DNA from: Dillenia suffruticosa
Taxonomy: Eukaryota > Streptophyta > Magnoliopsida > Dilleniales > Dilleniaceae
NCBI GenBank assembly: GCA_033439265.1
Contig: JAVTVX010000013.1
Span: 1,514,501 to 1,578,500, forward strand
Reading direction: 5' to 3'
DNA: 64,000 nt
This document shows, piece after piece, positions 1 to 11,658 of the stretch (positions within the stretch are counted from its first letter, which is position 1; every line of letters begins with the position of its first letter). The notes beneath the pieces are model-generated. The model was given only the letters and a program-made list of their open reading frames with translations. It searched no databases and was not told the origin of the DNA. The position numbers and the translations under genes were made by a program.

Positions 1-1533
1 ATAATATAATTCCTAATTTAATAATTTAAAATGATTAAATATTTAATCATTAATCAAAAAAATAAAATCAAAAACAAAAGATATAATTAAATAATCAAAT
101 AATTCATTAAACCAGACCTAAACTATAAAATAATTCCTAATCTTAATTACTAATCCTAAAATTAATTTAAATATCCCTTTTTTATTTTTATTTTGTTTTC
201 TTAAAATTAAATTTGAAAATATGAAATTGAAGTTTCAAATAATAAAAAAAATAATATCTGAAAAAAAAATAATATTTGGAAAATCATTCAAAAACATAGT
301 TAGAGGGGTGAAATTTTTATGTATCACAGATCAAAAACTTAGGAATAAAACCTAAGCAACAAAACTTATCCCCCAAGATAAGGAGCCTGAAGAACTAAAA
401 GAAAAATGAGGTCAGAAATCATAATGAAAACCAGATAAAGTCGGTGCAGTTAATCTCAATAAATCAATATATCTTTTGAGCCATGAAAATATTTAAATAA
501 TCAATATCATTTAATCAGATAAATTAATAAGATATTAATTTATTTATGAATTCCTTATTTTCTACATTGAACTTATTACATGGACACATTCTTTAACTTT
601 TTCCAAAATATTGAACTTAACATAATAATATTTAACATAGTGCATGCACATAAATCAATTTATTTAGATAATTTTTTTTATTTATATTTTTCCAAACTTA
701 ATGCATGTATATATATAAACTATATCAATGGTTAATATATATTTATATATAGAGAGTGCATAATGCATGCGCATGATATTTAACATAATGCATGCACATA
801 TAAATCAATTTATTTAGACATTTTTTATTTCCCATTTCGAAAATATCTAACCCCCATCCATGTACATATTGTAGTAGTAAAACTGGGTGATTGGTTTCAC
901 GAAGGAGAAATCTGATCTACACCACACTGATAGTAGATCAGTGGGTTGGTCCATTGGCATCTATAACAACAAAGCAAACTCACAATAAAAGAACAAGGCA
1001 GAAGATAATTGCTATTTATGATGAATAAAATTTCTTATGCTAGTTTTCAAGAGGTTTTCTTTCTTTATTTTTTTTAACAATGAAAACTTATCAGGAAAGC
1101 ACATTAAGCAAGACCCATTTGTGACCTCCAAACCAGTATAATTCTCGAGAATTGAATTTGGGGTTTTGTTTTAAAAAAGAGGTATATTTTGATATGATAT
1201 TCAATGCTTATGAATCAGTATTATTCATTATTTTTCTACAAGAAATTTATATTATTGTCATGTTTTTGTGACAATTTATTTAGAGAAAAGTGAAAAAATT
1301 GCTGGTGATTAACTTGCATCATAAATTTCATAATTGTTTTGACAAACAAAAATTACAATGTTGCACAAAATCATTATTCAATAATTAATGAAACTGAATA
1401 AAAAAAATAGTACACAACAGCAGTTGTGTATCTAAACAACTGTTATTTAATAATCGATGAAACTGAAAAGAAAAATAGTACACAACAACAGTTGTCCATC
1501 TAAACAAACCAACATGAAAAGAAAATTCCAATA

Positions 1534-2802
1534 CTAGTTGGGATTTTGGTAGGTGACATAGGTGGGGAAGCCTTGCATATTAAAGCCATTAAACTTCGTT
1601 GCAGGCGAGGATGTGTAAGCACCCATGTTCTGAAACACAAGCAAATCACCCAACTCCATCTCTGGCAGCTCACATTCATTCAGCACAAAATCAAGCGAAT
1701 CACACGTCGGTCCAAACACGGTTGACTTGAAGGTAGATCCACCATGCCGATCACCGTCATCATCCTTCATAAAAAATGGCTTAGCCATCATAGAGCTACG
1801 ATCAAAAGCCGGAAGATTAAAGGAGCCATAAATCCCATCATCAATCCAGTACTCCATTGTACTCCCTCTCGATCTTTTCCCTATCACATTTGTAACCAGC
1901 GTAAATGCATTCTCCGCGAAATATCTTCCTGGCTCTGCTATGATGGACAGATTTTTCTCGTCACGAAAATAGGTTTCAACTCCGCGATTTATCTCGGCAG
2001 CTATATCCTTGAAAACAGGACAGGCCTGAAAGCCACCCCCAATATCAAGAATCTGCATTGCAGGTAACTTTAGTTCCGTCGCCATGTTAAAGATAGCTTT
2101 TGCGCGGGCTATTGTCTCGTAGTAAGCTTTTGGATCGGATTGTTTGGTTCCCACATGAAATGAAACCCCGACAACCTTGAATCCATTTTCATTGGCATAA
2201 CAAAGCAATGGCATGATCTCATCATCCAAAGCACCGAACTTTGTTCCAAACTCTCGCCAGGATGTCTTATTGTCAACCTTAATCCTAAGCAATAATTCAC
2301 ACTTGGGATGCCATTTTTTCAACTTGTCAATCTCACATTTTGAATCAAAAGTGGTCAGGTTTACCCCAACACTTGCTGCATACCTTATGTAGCTAACAGA
2401 CTTACATGCATTGGCATATACAATGCGATCCGAAGACACACCCAAGGATTGAACGGCCATGATCTCGCCACAGCTCGCGCAGTCGAAGTTTGCTCCAAGA
2501 GAGGAGAGAGCCAGGAGCAATGAAGGGTTAGGATTACATTTGACTGCAAAGAAAGGCTTGACATTGGGAAGGAGAGAGTTCCATTGGGACATGAGTCTCT
2601 CTACAACACCCAAGTCAAGTATGTAAAATGCTTCCGGCGATTCTTGTTTTTCAGCAATTGATCGAATGAGGTTAAGAGTTCCATCCTGTGGTGTCAAATG
2701 AAGGCTCGTCTGACCTTTTAGCACTTGACTAGCAGCATTCGGCATTGCTCGGTTGAGGGTTGTAGAGTCTGATTCTGGGACTGTGTTTTGGAAAATTGCC
2801 AT
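1534..2802 (-). CDS. ODC: Ornithine decarboxylase-like protein, copy a (fold III PLP decarboxylase)
   Basis: This is an intronless 422-aa ORF, close to the usual length of plant ODC, which is also intronless. Seen in the sequence: the PLP-lysine motif PFFAVKCN (K88), FDCAS (106-110), SFHVG (H216), the phosphate-binding LDIGGGF (G255-257), AEPGRY (E290, R293), the GPTCD catalytic cysteine (C367) and the C-terminal NMGAY (Y396). Family knowledge: these enzymes decarboxylate ornithine to putrescine as head-to-tail dimers, feeding polyamines and alkaloids. The odd point is the substrate-pocket segment: plant ODC has YDH, and this protein has FDR (D334, R335). The CPM-G loop before KFGAL is also replaced, by SWREFGT. 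No plastid transit peptide is obvious, so it is probably cytosolic. The start is the first ATG after a TATA-containing leader. Amino-acid decarboxylase activity is likely, but the substrate is uncertain. Confidence 0.93.
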   Translation of the reverse strand: MAIFQNTVPESDSTTLNRAMPNAASQVLKGQTSLHLTPQDGTLNLIRSIAEKQESPEAFYILDLGVVERLMSQWNSLLPNVKPFFAVKCNPNPSLLLALSSLGANFDCASCGEIMAVQSLGVSSDRIVYANACKSVSYIRYAASVGVNLTTFDSKCEIDKLKKWHPKCELLLRIKVDNKTSWREFGTKFGALDDEIMPLLCYANENGFKVVGVSFHVGTKQSDPKAYYETIARAKAIFNMATELKLPAMQILDIGGGFQACPVFKDIAAEINRGVETYFRDEKNLSIIAEPGRYFAENAFTLVTNVIGKRSRGSTMEYWIDDGIYGSFNLPAFDRSSMMAKPFFMKDDDGDRHGGSTFKSTVFGPTCDSLDFVLNECELPEMELGDLLVFQNMGAYTSSPATKFNGFNMQGFPTYVTYQNPN

Positions 2803-2880
2803 TGTAGTGACACAAAAGAAGAAAAGGGAGTTGAGAAGTTGTGATGGGAATTGATTTGAAAATTTTGAAATAGCGCAGGT

Positions 2881-2887
2881 ATTTATA
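2881..2887 (-). promoter_or_regulatory. TATA box of ODC-a
   Basis: On the minus strand the sequence GGTATAAATACC lies about 80 bases upstream of the ATG, leaving a leader of roughly 50 bases. A second TATA-like stretch (TTTATATAAATA) lies about 20 bases further upstream. The same arrangement is kept at ODC-b. Confidence 0.6.
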
Positions 2888-3530
2888 CCCCATCTTGCAA
2901 GTATTTATATAAATAGTAAATTGAAAATTTTTTGACAGAATTAACATCCTAGGAATATAATAATCACTAAAAAAATTTTGACGGTTTGGATTTAATCCCG
3001 GCCATCTCTTAACTTTTTGGTTGCCAATCATAACAATAAAAAACTTGATCACTGACCTCATACATTCCGTTCTATTGATCCAAAATTTTTAATTTTGGAA
3101 AAACTTTTGGATGGGTTGTATTTGACCAAGACATCTAACACTTATCAACCCCATGGCTACTCGTATATTCTTGATTGTCCAAAATTTTAATATATAAAAG
3201 GGTAATTGTTATCTATTAACCATGCCATTCTTATATTAAACCATTGAATTATTGCTGTTGTCTATCAGATTCATTGCAAATATTCACTCTTTTATAACTT
3301 ATAAAATCTTCGTTCAAATGATTAAGACATATTTAAAATTAGAACATAAAATTAAAAAATTAAAGATGTCAAATTTTAGAAAAATATGGTATTTAAAAAA
3401 AAATAAAAATCTTAACATCCGGAAGTTGTGCAGTCCCCTTTTATTTAACCACATGGCATAGAATATTCCTCATATTAAGGATGCAATCAATACAACTCTA
3501 TTTTACGGTTCTCATTTGGCAGTAGGTCCT

Positions 3531-3658
3531 AATGCTATAAAATCACAATATATAAAAGATATGTTTGTATAAAAAAGGAAATTTAAAACTAATATTGTTT
3601 TTCTGTGTAATGCATTTGACACTGAAGGTAGTATTTGTAGGAAAACTCTCATCACTCA
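3531..3658. repeat. Local repeat family X, copy 1 (interrupted)
   Basis: The copy begins at CTATAAAATCACAATATA and runs through AAGGTAGTATTTGTAG to CTCAATTATT. It is cut by the solo LTR, and its end resumes at 6438 (AATTATATAGAAATA). Confidence 0.65.
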
Positions 3659-3663
3659 ATTAT

Positions 3664-6360
3664 TGTCACGCCCCGACCCACTCCCGAGCCAGGCACGCAA
3701 CGAGCCCGCCGCGGCACCCAGATGCACGGGCACCACGTCCCGCACATCAAAGCACCGTAAGGCTGTCAACATTCATATAATCCAAGTTTCCAAATCACAG
3801 AAATCCCCAAGTGATAAAAATAATACATGTATGCCTCAATATAAATTAAAATGAGTGAGAGTTAACCTTATACAGACCAGAAGAATTATAAATACAGTCA
3901 TCCCAATTTAAACAAATACAATGGTCATCCTAACTTCCTCAAGACGAAACAATAACCTCAATATATAGCGGAAGAGCGGGTAGTCATACCCCGGCCCAGT
4001 AGTCTCCAAAGAATATCCAATACAACAATGCGCACAAATCTCTCGATCTGAGTCTACCCCTGTAGGAGGGAAATGTGAGGGGTGAGTACCATAGAGAGGG
4101 GGGTTGGTACTCAGCAAGTCGGGGGGAATGACATGCTACAATTAATTTTTTTGGGTGAATTATGAGTGCCAAAATTATGTCCCAATAAATCCATAGTATG
4201 CAAAAAAAAAATATTATGACATCTCAATAAATCATTCACAACATACGTATCAAATCAAATATGCATCCAATATGTATGTCCGTTATATCGTATAGAGCCA
4301 GCCGAAAATATCCCGGCAAGGGCCGATCATGGCCAAGGACGGGCAACGTTGGGGGTTTTCACAGTGCAAGTAATAAAATAAGGCTACTACCCCAACGTTG
4401 GCCACAGACTACTCCAACTAGCCTGTATATATATATTGTACACGTATCAAGGATCAAGCGTGTATGGAAACCCGCCGGTGCTAGACCTACCAAGGTCCTC
4501 CCCGGAGTGGTTCAACCGACGACTGTCCATACAATATGTATGACGATCTGGCGGATACCCCCTGCAGAGGCGTATCCGGACACAACAGGTGCCTCTACCA
4601 AATGTCCTTCGTAGCTACAGAATGCCATAGGAAGCATATCATCATCATCATAGTATCCACAGGGGCATCCAGCCCAAATCACATATCTCAAGCCAAATCA
4701 TCAAGCCATATCATGTCAAAAGCATGTGCCAATATACAATGGAAGTATAAAATCATGTGGATATATCAAAGTGTGGCACAATCATCAAGTATCAAAATCA
4801 TGGATGCATATCGATATAAACAAGTTAGGACACTCCATATATCACAAAACATTTTCATAAATCTAGGAGAATAGGTCAATCATACCATTTTAAATCATGC
4901 TTTTGAAAGCATTTTAAAACACGGTATCAATTAAAAGTAGATGTCAAGTCCCACTCACTGTTAGGGGAGGATAACGCACTCCCCAATATTTCCACAAAGC
5001 GTAAATCAAGTGTCCCCTCCGTTCAACTCAAATAACTCTTAGGGAGACAAACAGTCCGCAGATTTTTAACCTGCGCAGTCATGGAAAACAGACTATAATT
5101 TTGGCTATACCAATCCAAATCAGATGATTCTTATCTCATTTTAAAGCTAAGGGATAGCACTATAACTTTCATTTTGCACACTTCCTCAGATTCAAATCAC
5201 AGAATTCCCGGTAAGCCTCATTTTGTTACAGCCATATTTAAGTTTCAGATTCTGTCCAGTTTTCGTACAGAAGCTATAACTTTCATTCTACTCATCAAAG
5301 TCTAATGAAATTTTAACATGTTATAGCTAAGATGTAGATCTACAACTTTCGTGTTTTGAGTTTTATCTAAATATGTCTGGAAGGGGTTGAAAAAAATTCA
5401 TGAACAGGACAGATACATTTTAGTGAAACATACAGTTTCTGTCAACACAGTTTTAAGAAAAATTGTATAACTTTCAATTTCCTCATGTAAAATGGCTGAA
5501 ATTTTTATATGTTATAGACAAGGCATATATCTATAACTTTCATGTTTTGTGTTTCTTCAAACTAAGACTGGAGAGGGGTCGTTTTTACTCACTACTGTCA
5601 AGGTTCGAAACAGGACGCTTCTATGTCGAGTTTCAGGAAAAGTGCCATAACTTTTTGCACAGGCATCAGAATTTGGTGATTCTTACCTCGTTGGAAAGAT
5701 AAGACTTAGATCTACAATTCATAAAACTATCACATTTTCAAATTCTGGCTCTAAGATGCCTTAAAACAGAGATGAATTACGGACAGAAATAAAATTTAAA
5801 GTAAGACAGGATAAAATTTCTTACCTCACTTTCTTTGTCTTCCTCTCTTGCTTCTCTCCTTGTTCTCACGAATTTGGGAAGAATGAACAAGCATTCTAAT
5901 GTCTCCTTCTTTTATTATTGTGTTAATAAGTCACCACCCTAGGATCAAATCTCCAATTAATCTAAACCATATGATCATTTTGACTATTGTATGTGTTTTG
6001 ATTGGTTCTTTTTTTTTTGTGCATGTGTTCTCATTGGCCCACCTTGCCTTTCTCATCTCCATTTTGCCAACACTTGTCCTCCTCACTATAACACTTGTTC
6101 AATACAAGAATACACTTGTCACATTTCATTTAAGTTTTGTTAATTGCTAACAAGTCCTTTGACTTATAAAAATTCTAATTTGACCCCTAAAATTTTCATA
6201 ATTACATACTAGGCCAAAAATCTTATATTATACCTAATTTAATTTATTTAATATGAAATTAAGGTTTTGAATCTCTTTGAGTCAAAATTGATCCGATTTG
6301 TATTTTACCGTCAAATATCATTTTTTTTTGTGAAAATTCATGAACCTGTAGTAGTAGAAA

Positions 6361-6391
<31 letters not shown>

Positions 6392-6437
6392 AATGAAATG
6401 GAATTCACTATAGAATACACCGAGAGTCGGTGTTACA
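3664..6437. mobile_element. Solo LTR fossil (LTR retrotransposon, probably Ty3/gypsy)
   Basis: This is a 2774-bp block that starts TGTCACGCCCCGACCC and ends GAGTCGGTGTTACA. It has TG...CA termini with imperfectly inverted ends, and is flanked by the 5-bp direct repeat ATTAT (3659-3663 and 6438-6442). No primer-binding site, polypurine tract, gag-pol coding or second LTR was seen, so it reads as a solo LTR left by LTR-LTR recombination. The GC-rich left part (3664-4640) resembles plant gypsy LTRs, but I cannot assign the clade. It sits inside repeat family X. An (AT)n run of about 27 bp (6365-6391) lies near its right end. Age cannot be estimated without a partner LTR. Confidence 0.75.
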
Positions 6438-7460
6438 ATTATTAATTATATAGAAATAAAAATAAAATAAAATTACCTTATCTAACAAATCTACGAAAAG
6501 CATTCTTGTTATGAGTTTTTTACTTAATTAAGTACAATGGTTGAAATAATAAAAGCCAGCAAAGAGAAGCGGATCTTTTTTTTAAGAGTTTATTCATGCA
6601 TTATTGCATTTAAGAGATTATTCGACCCTCCGCCTCCTTCTGAACCATAAATCAAATGAATGAAATTTTATATGGTTGTTCAGAACAGTATATTTTGATA
6701 AATCTTTAATTATATTATTAATATATTTTGATAAATCAAAACAAATTTTGATGATTTTGATTAGAATTTATCAATATATATTAATTAATTGATCAAGAAT
6801 TAATTATATGTTGATTTAAAATTTAATCTATTTAGTTTATAAATCATTTGATACATCAATTTTTTATTATTATTTTAAAAAATAAGAGTAAACATACGTC
6901 CAACCATCACAATTTTTTTTTCTCCCTTAGATGGTAGAAAGACTACAAGGACTTTCGCTCCAAACATATGGAATAATATTATAATATTAGTGTTATAATA
7001 CTTTTAATAACTATTTTAGTTAGAACTATTAACTAAGGAGAGATTTGAGTATTAGAAACTCTCATCTGTGTGTTATTAATTATAATATAAATAATATAAA
7101 CTTGATTTTTTTCTTTTTTCTTAATATTTTAGCGCACCAAGACGGTCCCCCATGGTTTGCATGCCTTAATGATCGCGCTCTTGTTTGCTTCAAGAATCTT
7201 CTAATTCGCAAATCACATGGATTGATGAAAAAAGAATTAAAGGGGTTATATGATTCTATCAATTGTGTATATATAAGCAAAATCCAAAGACCAAAAAAAA
7301 AAAAAGAAAGCGGTTTAATAAATAATTTATATCTTCACAAATGACAAAACCCTAAAATTCAAAAATTGGTCTCTTTAGCTTTCCATTTCTTGTAATAAGA
7401 AAGAAAAATAATAATCTCGCCAAAACATATACAGTTTTTCATCGATTATAGCCTAGTCCG
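6438..7460. other. AT-rich intergenic DNA between ODC-a and ODC-b, left part
   Basis: The stretch from about 6520 to 7040 is homologous to 12410-12960, so it belongs to the same duplicated unit. The stretch 7060-7350 has no counterpart in the second unit. It contains a short GC-richer part (7130-7220) with no gene that I recognise. Confidence 0.5.
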
Positions 7461-7467
7461 CAGCTCT

Positions 7468-7690
7468 ACTTAGTGTTTATGGCCAATAAGAGTGGGTCGA
7501 TAATGCCCTTCAACAAATCTAGCAGTACAAAGCATTTGAATTCTGACTTCACCCACAAACTAAATCCAATCACATGTATGCATCAGGTGCTCAAATCTCA
7601 AGCTTTACCTCTTCTCAACTTTGAAGTCTGCATTTCTATTTTTGATTTTGGGGGAATGGTTCATTACCACAGCCATAGACACCAACGTAT
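7468..7690. repeat. Small TIR-like element, unit 1 copy 1
   Basis: About 220 bp bounded by GTGTTTATGGCC and the near-inverse GCCATAGACACC. Related copies are at 7919-8138, 13396-13615 and 13846-14064. The short reading frames across it are not shared cleanly between copies, so I do not call a gene. Confidence 0.5.
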
Positions 7691-7918
7691 TTGGCATTGG
7701 AGAAGAAGATGAAGTGCTTTCACCAACTCTTTTGCTTTGGTGTTGGACCTCTCTTTTCACCAAGAGGAGAAGACCAAAACTTTTCTTCCCCTTCCTTCTT
7801 TCTTTCCTCGCTTGCCCCAAAGTACTGGCTCTCAATCTTCTGTAAGTTTTTCTTATAAACTAACCTTTTTCCTTGCTTGAGTTTGATACAGTTTTTAATA
7901 AGTTATAGCTTAGTTTAC

Positions 7919-8138
7919 TTTGGTGTCTATGGCCAATAAGAGTGGGTCGATAATGCCCTTCAACAAAATTAGCAGCACAAAGCATTTGAGTTTTGACTTC
8001 ACCATAAACTAAATCTAATCACACGCGGGCATAAGGTGCTCAAATCTCGAGCACTACCTCTTCTCTAGTTTGAAGTCTGTATTTCAGTGTTTGATTTTGA
8101 GGGAGTGGTTCATTACCACAGCCATATACACCATCATC
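7919..8138. mobile_element. Candidate MITE (hAT-like), unit 1 copy 2
   Basis: This is a 220-bp element with inverted ends GGTGTCTATGGC / GCCATATACACC. It is flanked by the 8-bp direct repeat TAGTTTAC (7911-7918 and 8139-8146), as expected for a hAT-type target duplication. No coding capacity was seen. Confidence 0.5.
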
Positions 8139-8333
8139 TAGTTTACCATTATTTTCCAAATTTGTTTCCCAATACAACTTTCTAACCCTCGTCTCTTTTT
8201 TCTGACTCTTTTCTCTGGAAAAATATATTTAAATTTTCTATTTCTGCATAGTTTTCTTCGGAGGATTTGTAGGATTTGTATCTCAAGCTCTCTTTCAATT
8301 TCTTTCCCCTAATCAAAGTGTTTGAGGATTTGT

Positions 8334-8550
8334 AGGACCCAGTGCTAGAAAATCACAATATATAAAAACTATATTCGTATAAAAGAGAAAATTTAAAATG
8401 AATATTATTTTTCTATGCATGCTTTTGACATTAAAGGTAGTATTTGTAGGATTTTTAAAAAAAATTATAATTAAATTTTATGAAACATTATTATTTTAAG
8501 GTAGCATTTGTGGACAAATTTCCGTACCTCAATTATTAATTATGGACCAC
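8334..8550. repeat. Local repeat family X, copy 2
   Basis: Contains the ordered blocks TTTGTAGGACCCAGTGCTA, AAAATCACAATATATAAA, AAGGTAGTATTTGTAGG and CCGTACCTCAATTATT. This copy ends before the TATAGAAATA block. Confidence 0.65.
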
Positions 8551-10304
8551 CCAAATTTCCTAATTTAGTGGTCATCTAGTGATCATCTCTCTTCCTCTAA
8601 TTTTGTGATCGAGATTTAAATCTCATTAAAATAAAAAAAATACAATATATCACTTTAATCCATTATACTTTTTTATGTTCTAAAAAACAATTTAGTGATC
8701 ATAATTTCTTTCTCCTGATTTCATAATCAAATAATTCATTAAAGCAGACCTAAATAATAAAATAATTCCTAATTTAATAATTTAAAATGATTAAATATTT
8801 AATCATTAATCAAAAAAATAAAATCAAAAACAAAAGATATAATTAAATAATCAAATAATTCATTAAACCAGACCTAAACTATAAAATAATTCCTAATCTT
8901 AATTACTAATCCTAAAATTAATTTAAATATCCCTTTTTTATTTTTATTTTGTTTTCTTAAAATTAAATTTGAAAATATGAAATTGAAGTTTCAAATAATA
9001 AAAAAATATAAAATCTGAAAAAAGAAATATTGAAATAATATTTGGAAAATCATTCAAAAACATAGTTAGAGGGGTGAAATTTCTATGTATCACAGATCAA
9101 AAACTTAGGAATAAACCTAAGCAACAAAACTTATCCCCCAAGATAAGGAGCCTGAAGAACTAAAAAAAAAAAATGAGGTCAGAAATCATAAAGAAAACCA
9201 GAAAAAGTCGGTGCAGTTAATCTCAATAAATCAATATATCTTTTGAGCCATGAAAATATATTAAATAATCAATATCATTTAATCAGATAAATTAATAAGA
9301 TATTAATTTATTTATGAATTCCTTATTTTCTACATTGAACTTATTACATGGACACATTCTTTAACTTTTTCCAAAATATTGAACTTAACATAATAATATT
9401 TAACATAGTGCATGCACATAAATCAATTTATTTAGATAATTTTTTTTATATATATTTTTCCAAACTTAATGCATGTATATATATAAACTATATCAATGGT
9501 TAATATATATTTATATATAGAGAGTGCATAATGCATGCGCATGATATTTAACATAATGCATGCACATATAAATCAATTTATTTAGACATTTTTTATTTCC
9601 CATTTCGAAAATATCTAACCCCCATCCATGTACATATTGTAGTAGTAAAACTGGGTGATTGGTTTCACGAAGGAGAAATCTGATCTACACCACACTGATA
9701 GTAGATCAGTGGGTTGGTCCATTGGCATCTATAACAACAAAGCAAACTCACAATAAAAGAACAAGGCAGAAGATAATTGCTATTTATGATGAATAAAATT
9801 TCTTATGCTAGTTTTCAAGAGGTTTTCTTTCTTTATTTTTTTTAACAATGAAAACTTATCAGGAAAGCACATTAAGCAAGACCCATTTGTGACCTCCAAA
9901 CCAGTATAATTCTCGAGAATTGAATTTGGGGTTTTGTTTTAAAAAAGAGGTATATTTTGATATGATATTCAATGCTTATGAATCAGTATTATTCATTATT
10001 TTTCTACAAGAAATTTATATTATTGTCATGTTTTTGTGACAATTTATTTAGAGAAAAGTGAAAAAATTGCTGGTGATTAACTTGCATCATAAATTTCATA
10101 ATTGTTTTGACAAACAAAAATTGCAATGTTGCACAAAATCATTATTCAATAATTAAAGAAACTGAATAAAAAAAAAAATAGTACACAACAGCAGTTGTAT
10201 ATCTAAACAACTGTTATTCAATAATCGATGAAACTGAAAAGAAAAATAGTACACAACAACACTTGTGCATCTAAACAAACCAACATGAAAAGAAAATTCC
10301 AATA

Positions 10305-11573
10305 CTAGTTGGGATTTTGGTAGGTGACATAGGTGGGGAAGCCTTGCATATTAAAGCCATTAAACTTCGTTGCAGGCGAGGATGTGTAAGCACCCATGTT
10401 CTGAAACACAAGCAAATCACCCAACTCCATCTCTGGCAGCTCACATTCATTCAGCACAAAATCAAGCGAATCACACGTCGGTCCAAACACGGTTGACTTG
10501 AAGGTAGATCCACCATGCCGATCACCGTCATCATCCTTCATAAAAAATGGCTTAGCCATCATAGAGCTACGATCAAAAGCCGGAAGATTAAAGGAGCCAT
10601 AAATCCCATCATCAATCCAGTACTCCATTGTACTCCCTCTCGATCTTTTCCCTATCACATTAGTAACCAGCGTAAATGCATTCTCCGCGAAATATCTTCC
10701 TGGCTCTGCCATGATGGACAGATTTTTCTCGTCACGAAAATAGGTTTCAACTCCGCGATTTATCTCGGCAGCTATATCCTTGAAAACAGGACAGGCCTGA
10801 AAGCCACCCCCAATATCAAGAATCCGCATTGCAGGTAACTTTAGTTCCGACGCCATGTTAAAGATAGCTTTTGCGCGGGCTATTGTCTCGTAGTAAGCTT
10901 TTGGATCGGATTGTTTGGTTCCCACATGAAATGAAACCCCGACAACCTTGAATCCATTTTCATTGGCATAACAAAGCAATGGCATGATCTCATCATCCAA
11001 AGCACCGAACTTTGTTCCAAACTCTCGCCAGGATGTCTTATTGTCAACCTTAATCCTAAGCAATAATTCACACTTGGGATGCCATTTTTTCAACTTGTCA
11101 ATCTCACATTTTGAATCAAAAGTGGTCAGGTTTACCCCAACACTTGCTGCATACCTTATGTAGCTAACAGACTTACATGCATTGGCATATACAATGCGAT
11201 CCGAAGACACACCCAAGGATTGAACGGCCATGATCTCGCCACAGCTCGCGCAGTCGAAGTTTGCTCCAAGAGAGGAGAGAGCCAGGAGCAATGAAGGGTT
11301 AGGATTACATTTGACTGCAAAGAAAGGCTTGACATTGGGAAGGAGAGAGTTCCATTGGGACATGAGTCTCTCTACAACACCCAAGTCAAGTATGTAAAAT
11401 GCTTCCGGCGATTCTTGTTTTTCAGCAATTGATCGAATGAGGTTAAGAGTTCCATCCTGTGGTGTCAAATGAAGGCTCGTCTGACCTTTTAGCACTTGAC
11501 TAGCAGCATTCGGCATTGCTCGGTTGAGGGTTGTAGAGTCTGATTCTGGGACTGTGTTTTGGAAAATTGCCAT
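10305..11573 (-). CDS. ODC: Ornithine decarboxylase-like protein, copy b
   Basis: An intronless 422-aa ORF identical to ODC-a except at three residues: T242S, Q250R and I288M. The last lies just before the EPGR motif. All catalytic motifs listed for ODC-a are present, including K88, H216, G255-257, E290, C367 and the unusual R335. The promoter and both flanks are also duplicated, so this copy is expected to be expressed much like ODC-a. The near identity points to a recent tandem duplication or to gene conversion. Confidence 0.93.
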   Translation of the reverse strand: MAIFQNTVPESDSTTLNRAMPNAASQVLKGQTSLHLTPQDGTLNLIRSIAEKQESPEAFYILDLGVVERLMSQWNSLLPNVKPFFAVKCNPNPSLLLALSSLGANFDCASCGEIMAVQSLGVSSDRIVYANACKSVSYIRYAASVGVNLTTFDSKCEIDKLKKWHPKCELLLRIKVDNKTSWREFGTKFGALDDEIMPLLCYANENGFKVVGVSFHVGTKQSDPKAYYETIARAKAIFNMASELKLPAMRILDIGGGFQACPVFKDIAAEINRGVETYFRDEKNLSIMAEPGRYFAENAFTLVTNVIGKRSRGSTMEYWIDDGIYGSFNLPAFDRSSMMAKPFFMKDDDGDRHGGSTFKSTVFGPTCDSLDFVLNECELPEMELGDLLVFQNMGAYTSSPATKFNGFNMQGFPTYVTYQNPN

Positions 11574-11651
11574 TGTAGTGACACAAAAGAAGAAAAGGGA
11601 GTTGAGAAGTTGTGATGGGAATTGATTTGAAAATTTTGAAATAGCGCAGGT

Positions 11652-11658
11652 ATTTATA
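11652..11658 (-). promoter_or_regulatory. TATA box of ODC-b
   Basis: The same GGTATAAATACC context as ODC-a, about 80 bases upstream of the ATG. Confidence 0.6.

Larger units (their letters stand above)
1..3641. repeat. Tandem segmental duplication, left copy (cut by the window edge)
   Basis: This segment, including ODC-a, its 3' flank and about 0.8 kb of upstream sequence, is repeated almost base for base at 8757-12406, with an offset of 8756 to 8771 because of small indels. The 1-1533 part is AT-rich 3' flank of ODC-a in which I see no gene. The left boundary lies outside the window. The right boundary of close identity is where the other copy jumps across about 2.9 kb (see 12407). Confidence 0.9.

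Noticed and set aside
1744-2067. 107-codon plus-strand frame opposite ODC-a (also opposite ODC-b and ODC-c)
   Set aside because: It lies entirely antisense to the decarboxylase ORF and is conserved only because the sense strand is.
2109-2300. Second minus-strand frame inside ODC-a and ODC-b
   Set aside because: A shifted frame of the same gene, with no independent start context.
4261-4874. Open frames within the solo LTR
   Set aside because: LTR DNA of an element fossil. No gag-pol domain seen, so no gene is called.
7080-7344. Frames on both strands over the GC-richer piece at 7.1-7.3 kb
   Set aside because: Present in only one unit, with no recognisable protein and overlapping opposite frames.
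7473-7845. Short overlapping frames on both strands at 7.5-7.8 kb, repeated at 13.4-13.75 kb
   Set aside because: They run through the TIR-like elements and frame is not kept between copies. No splice or start context.
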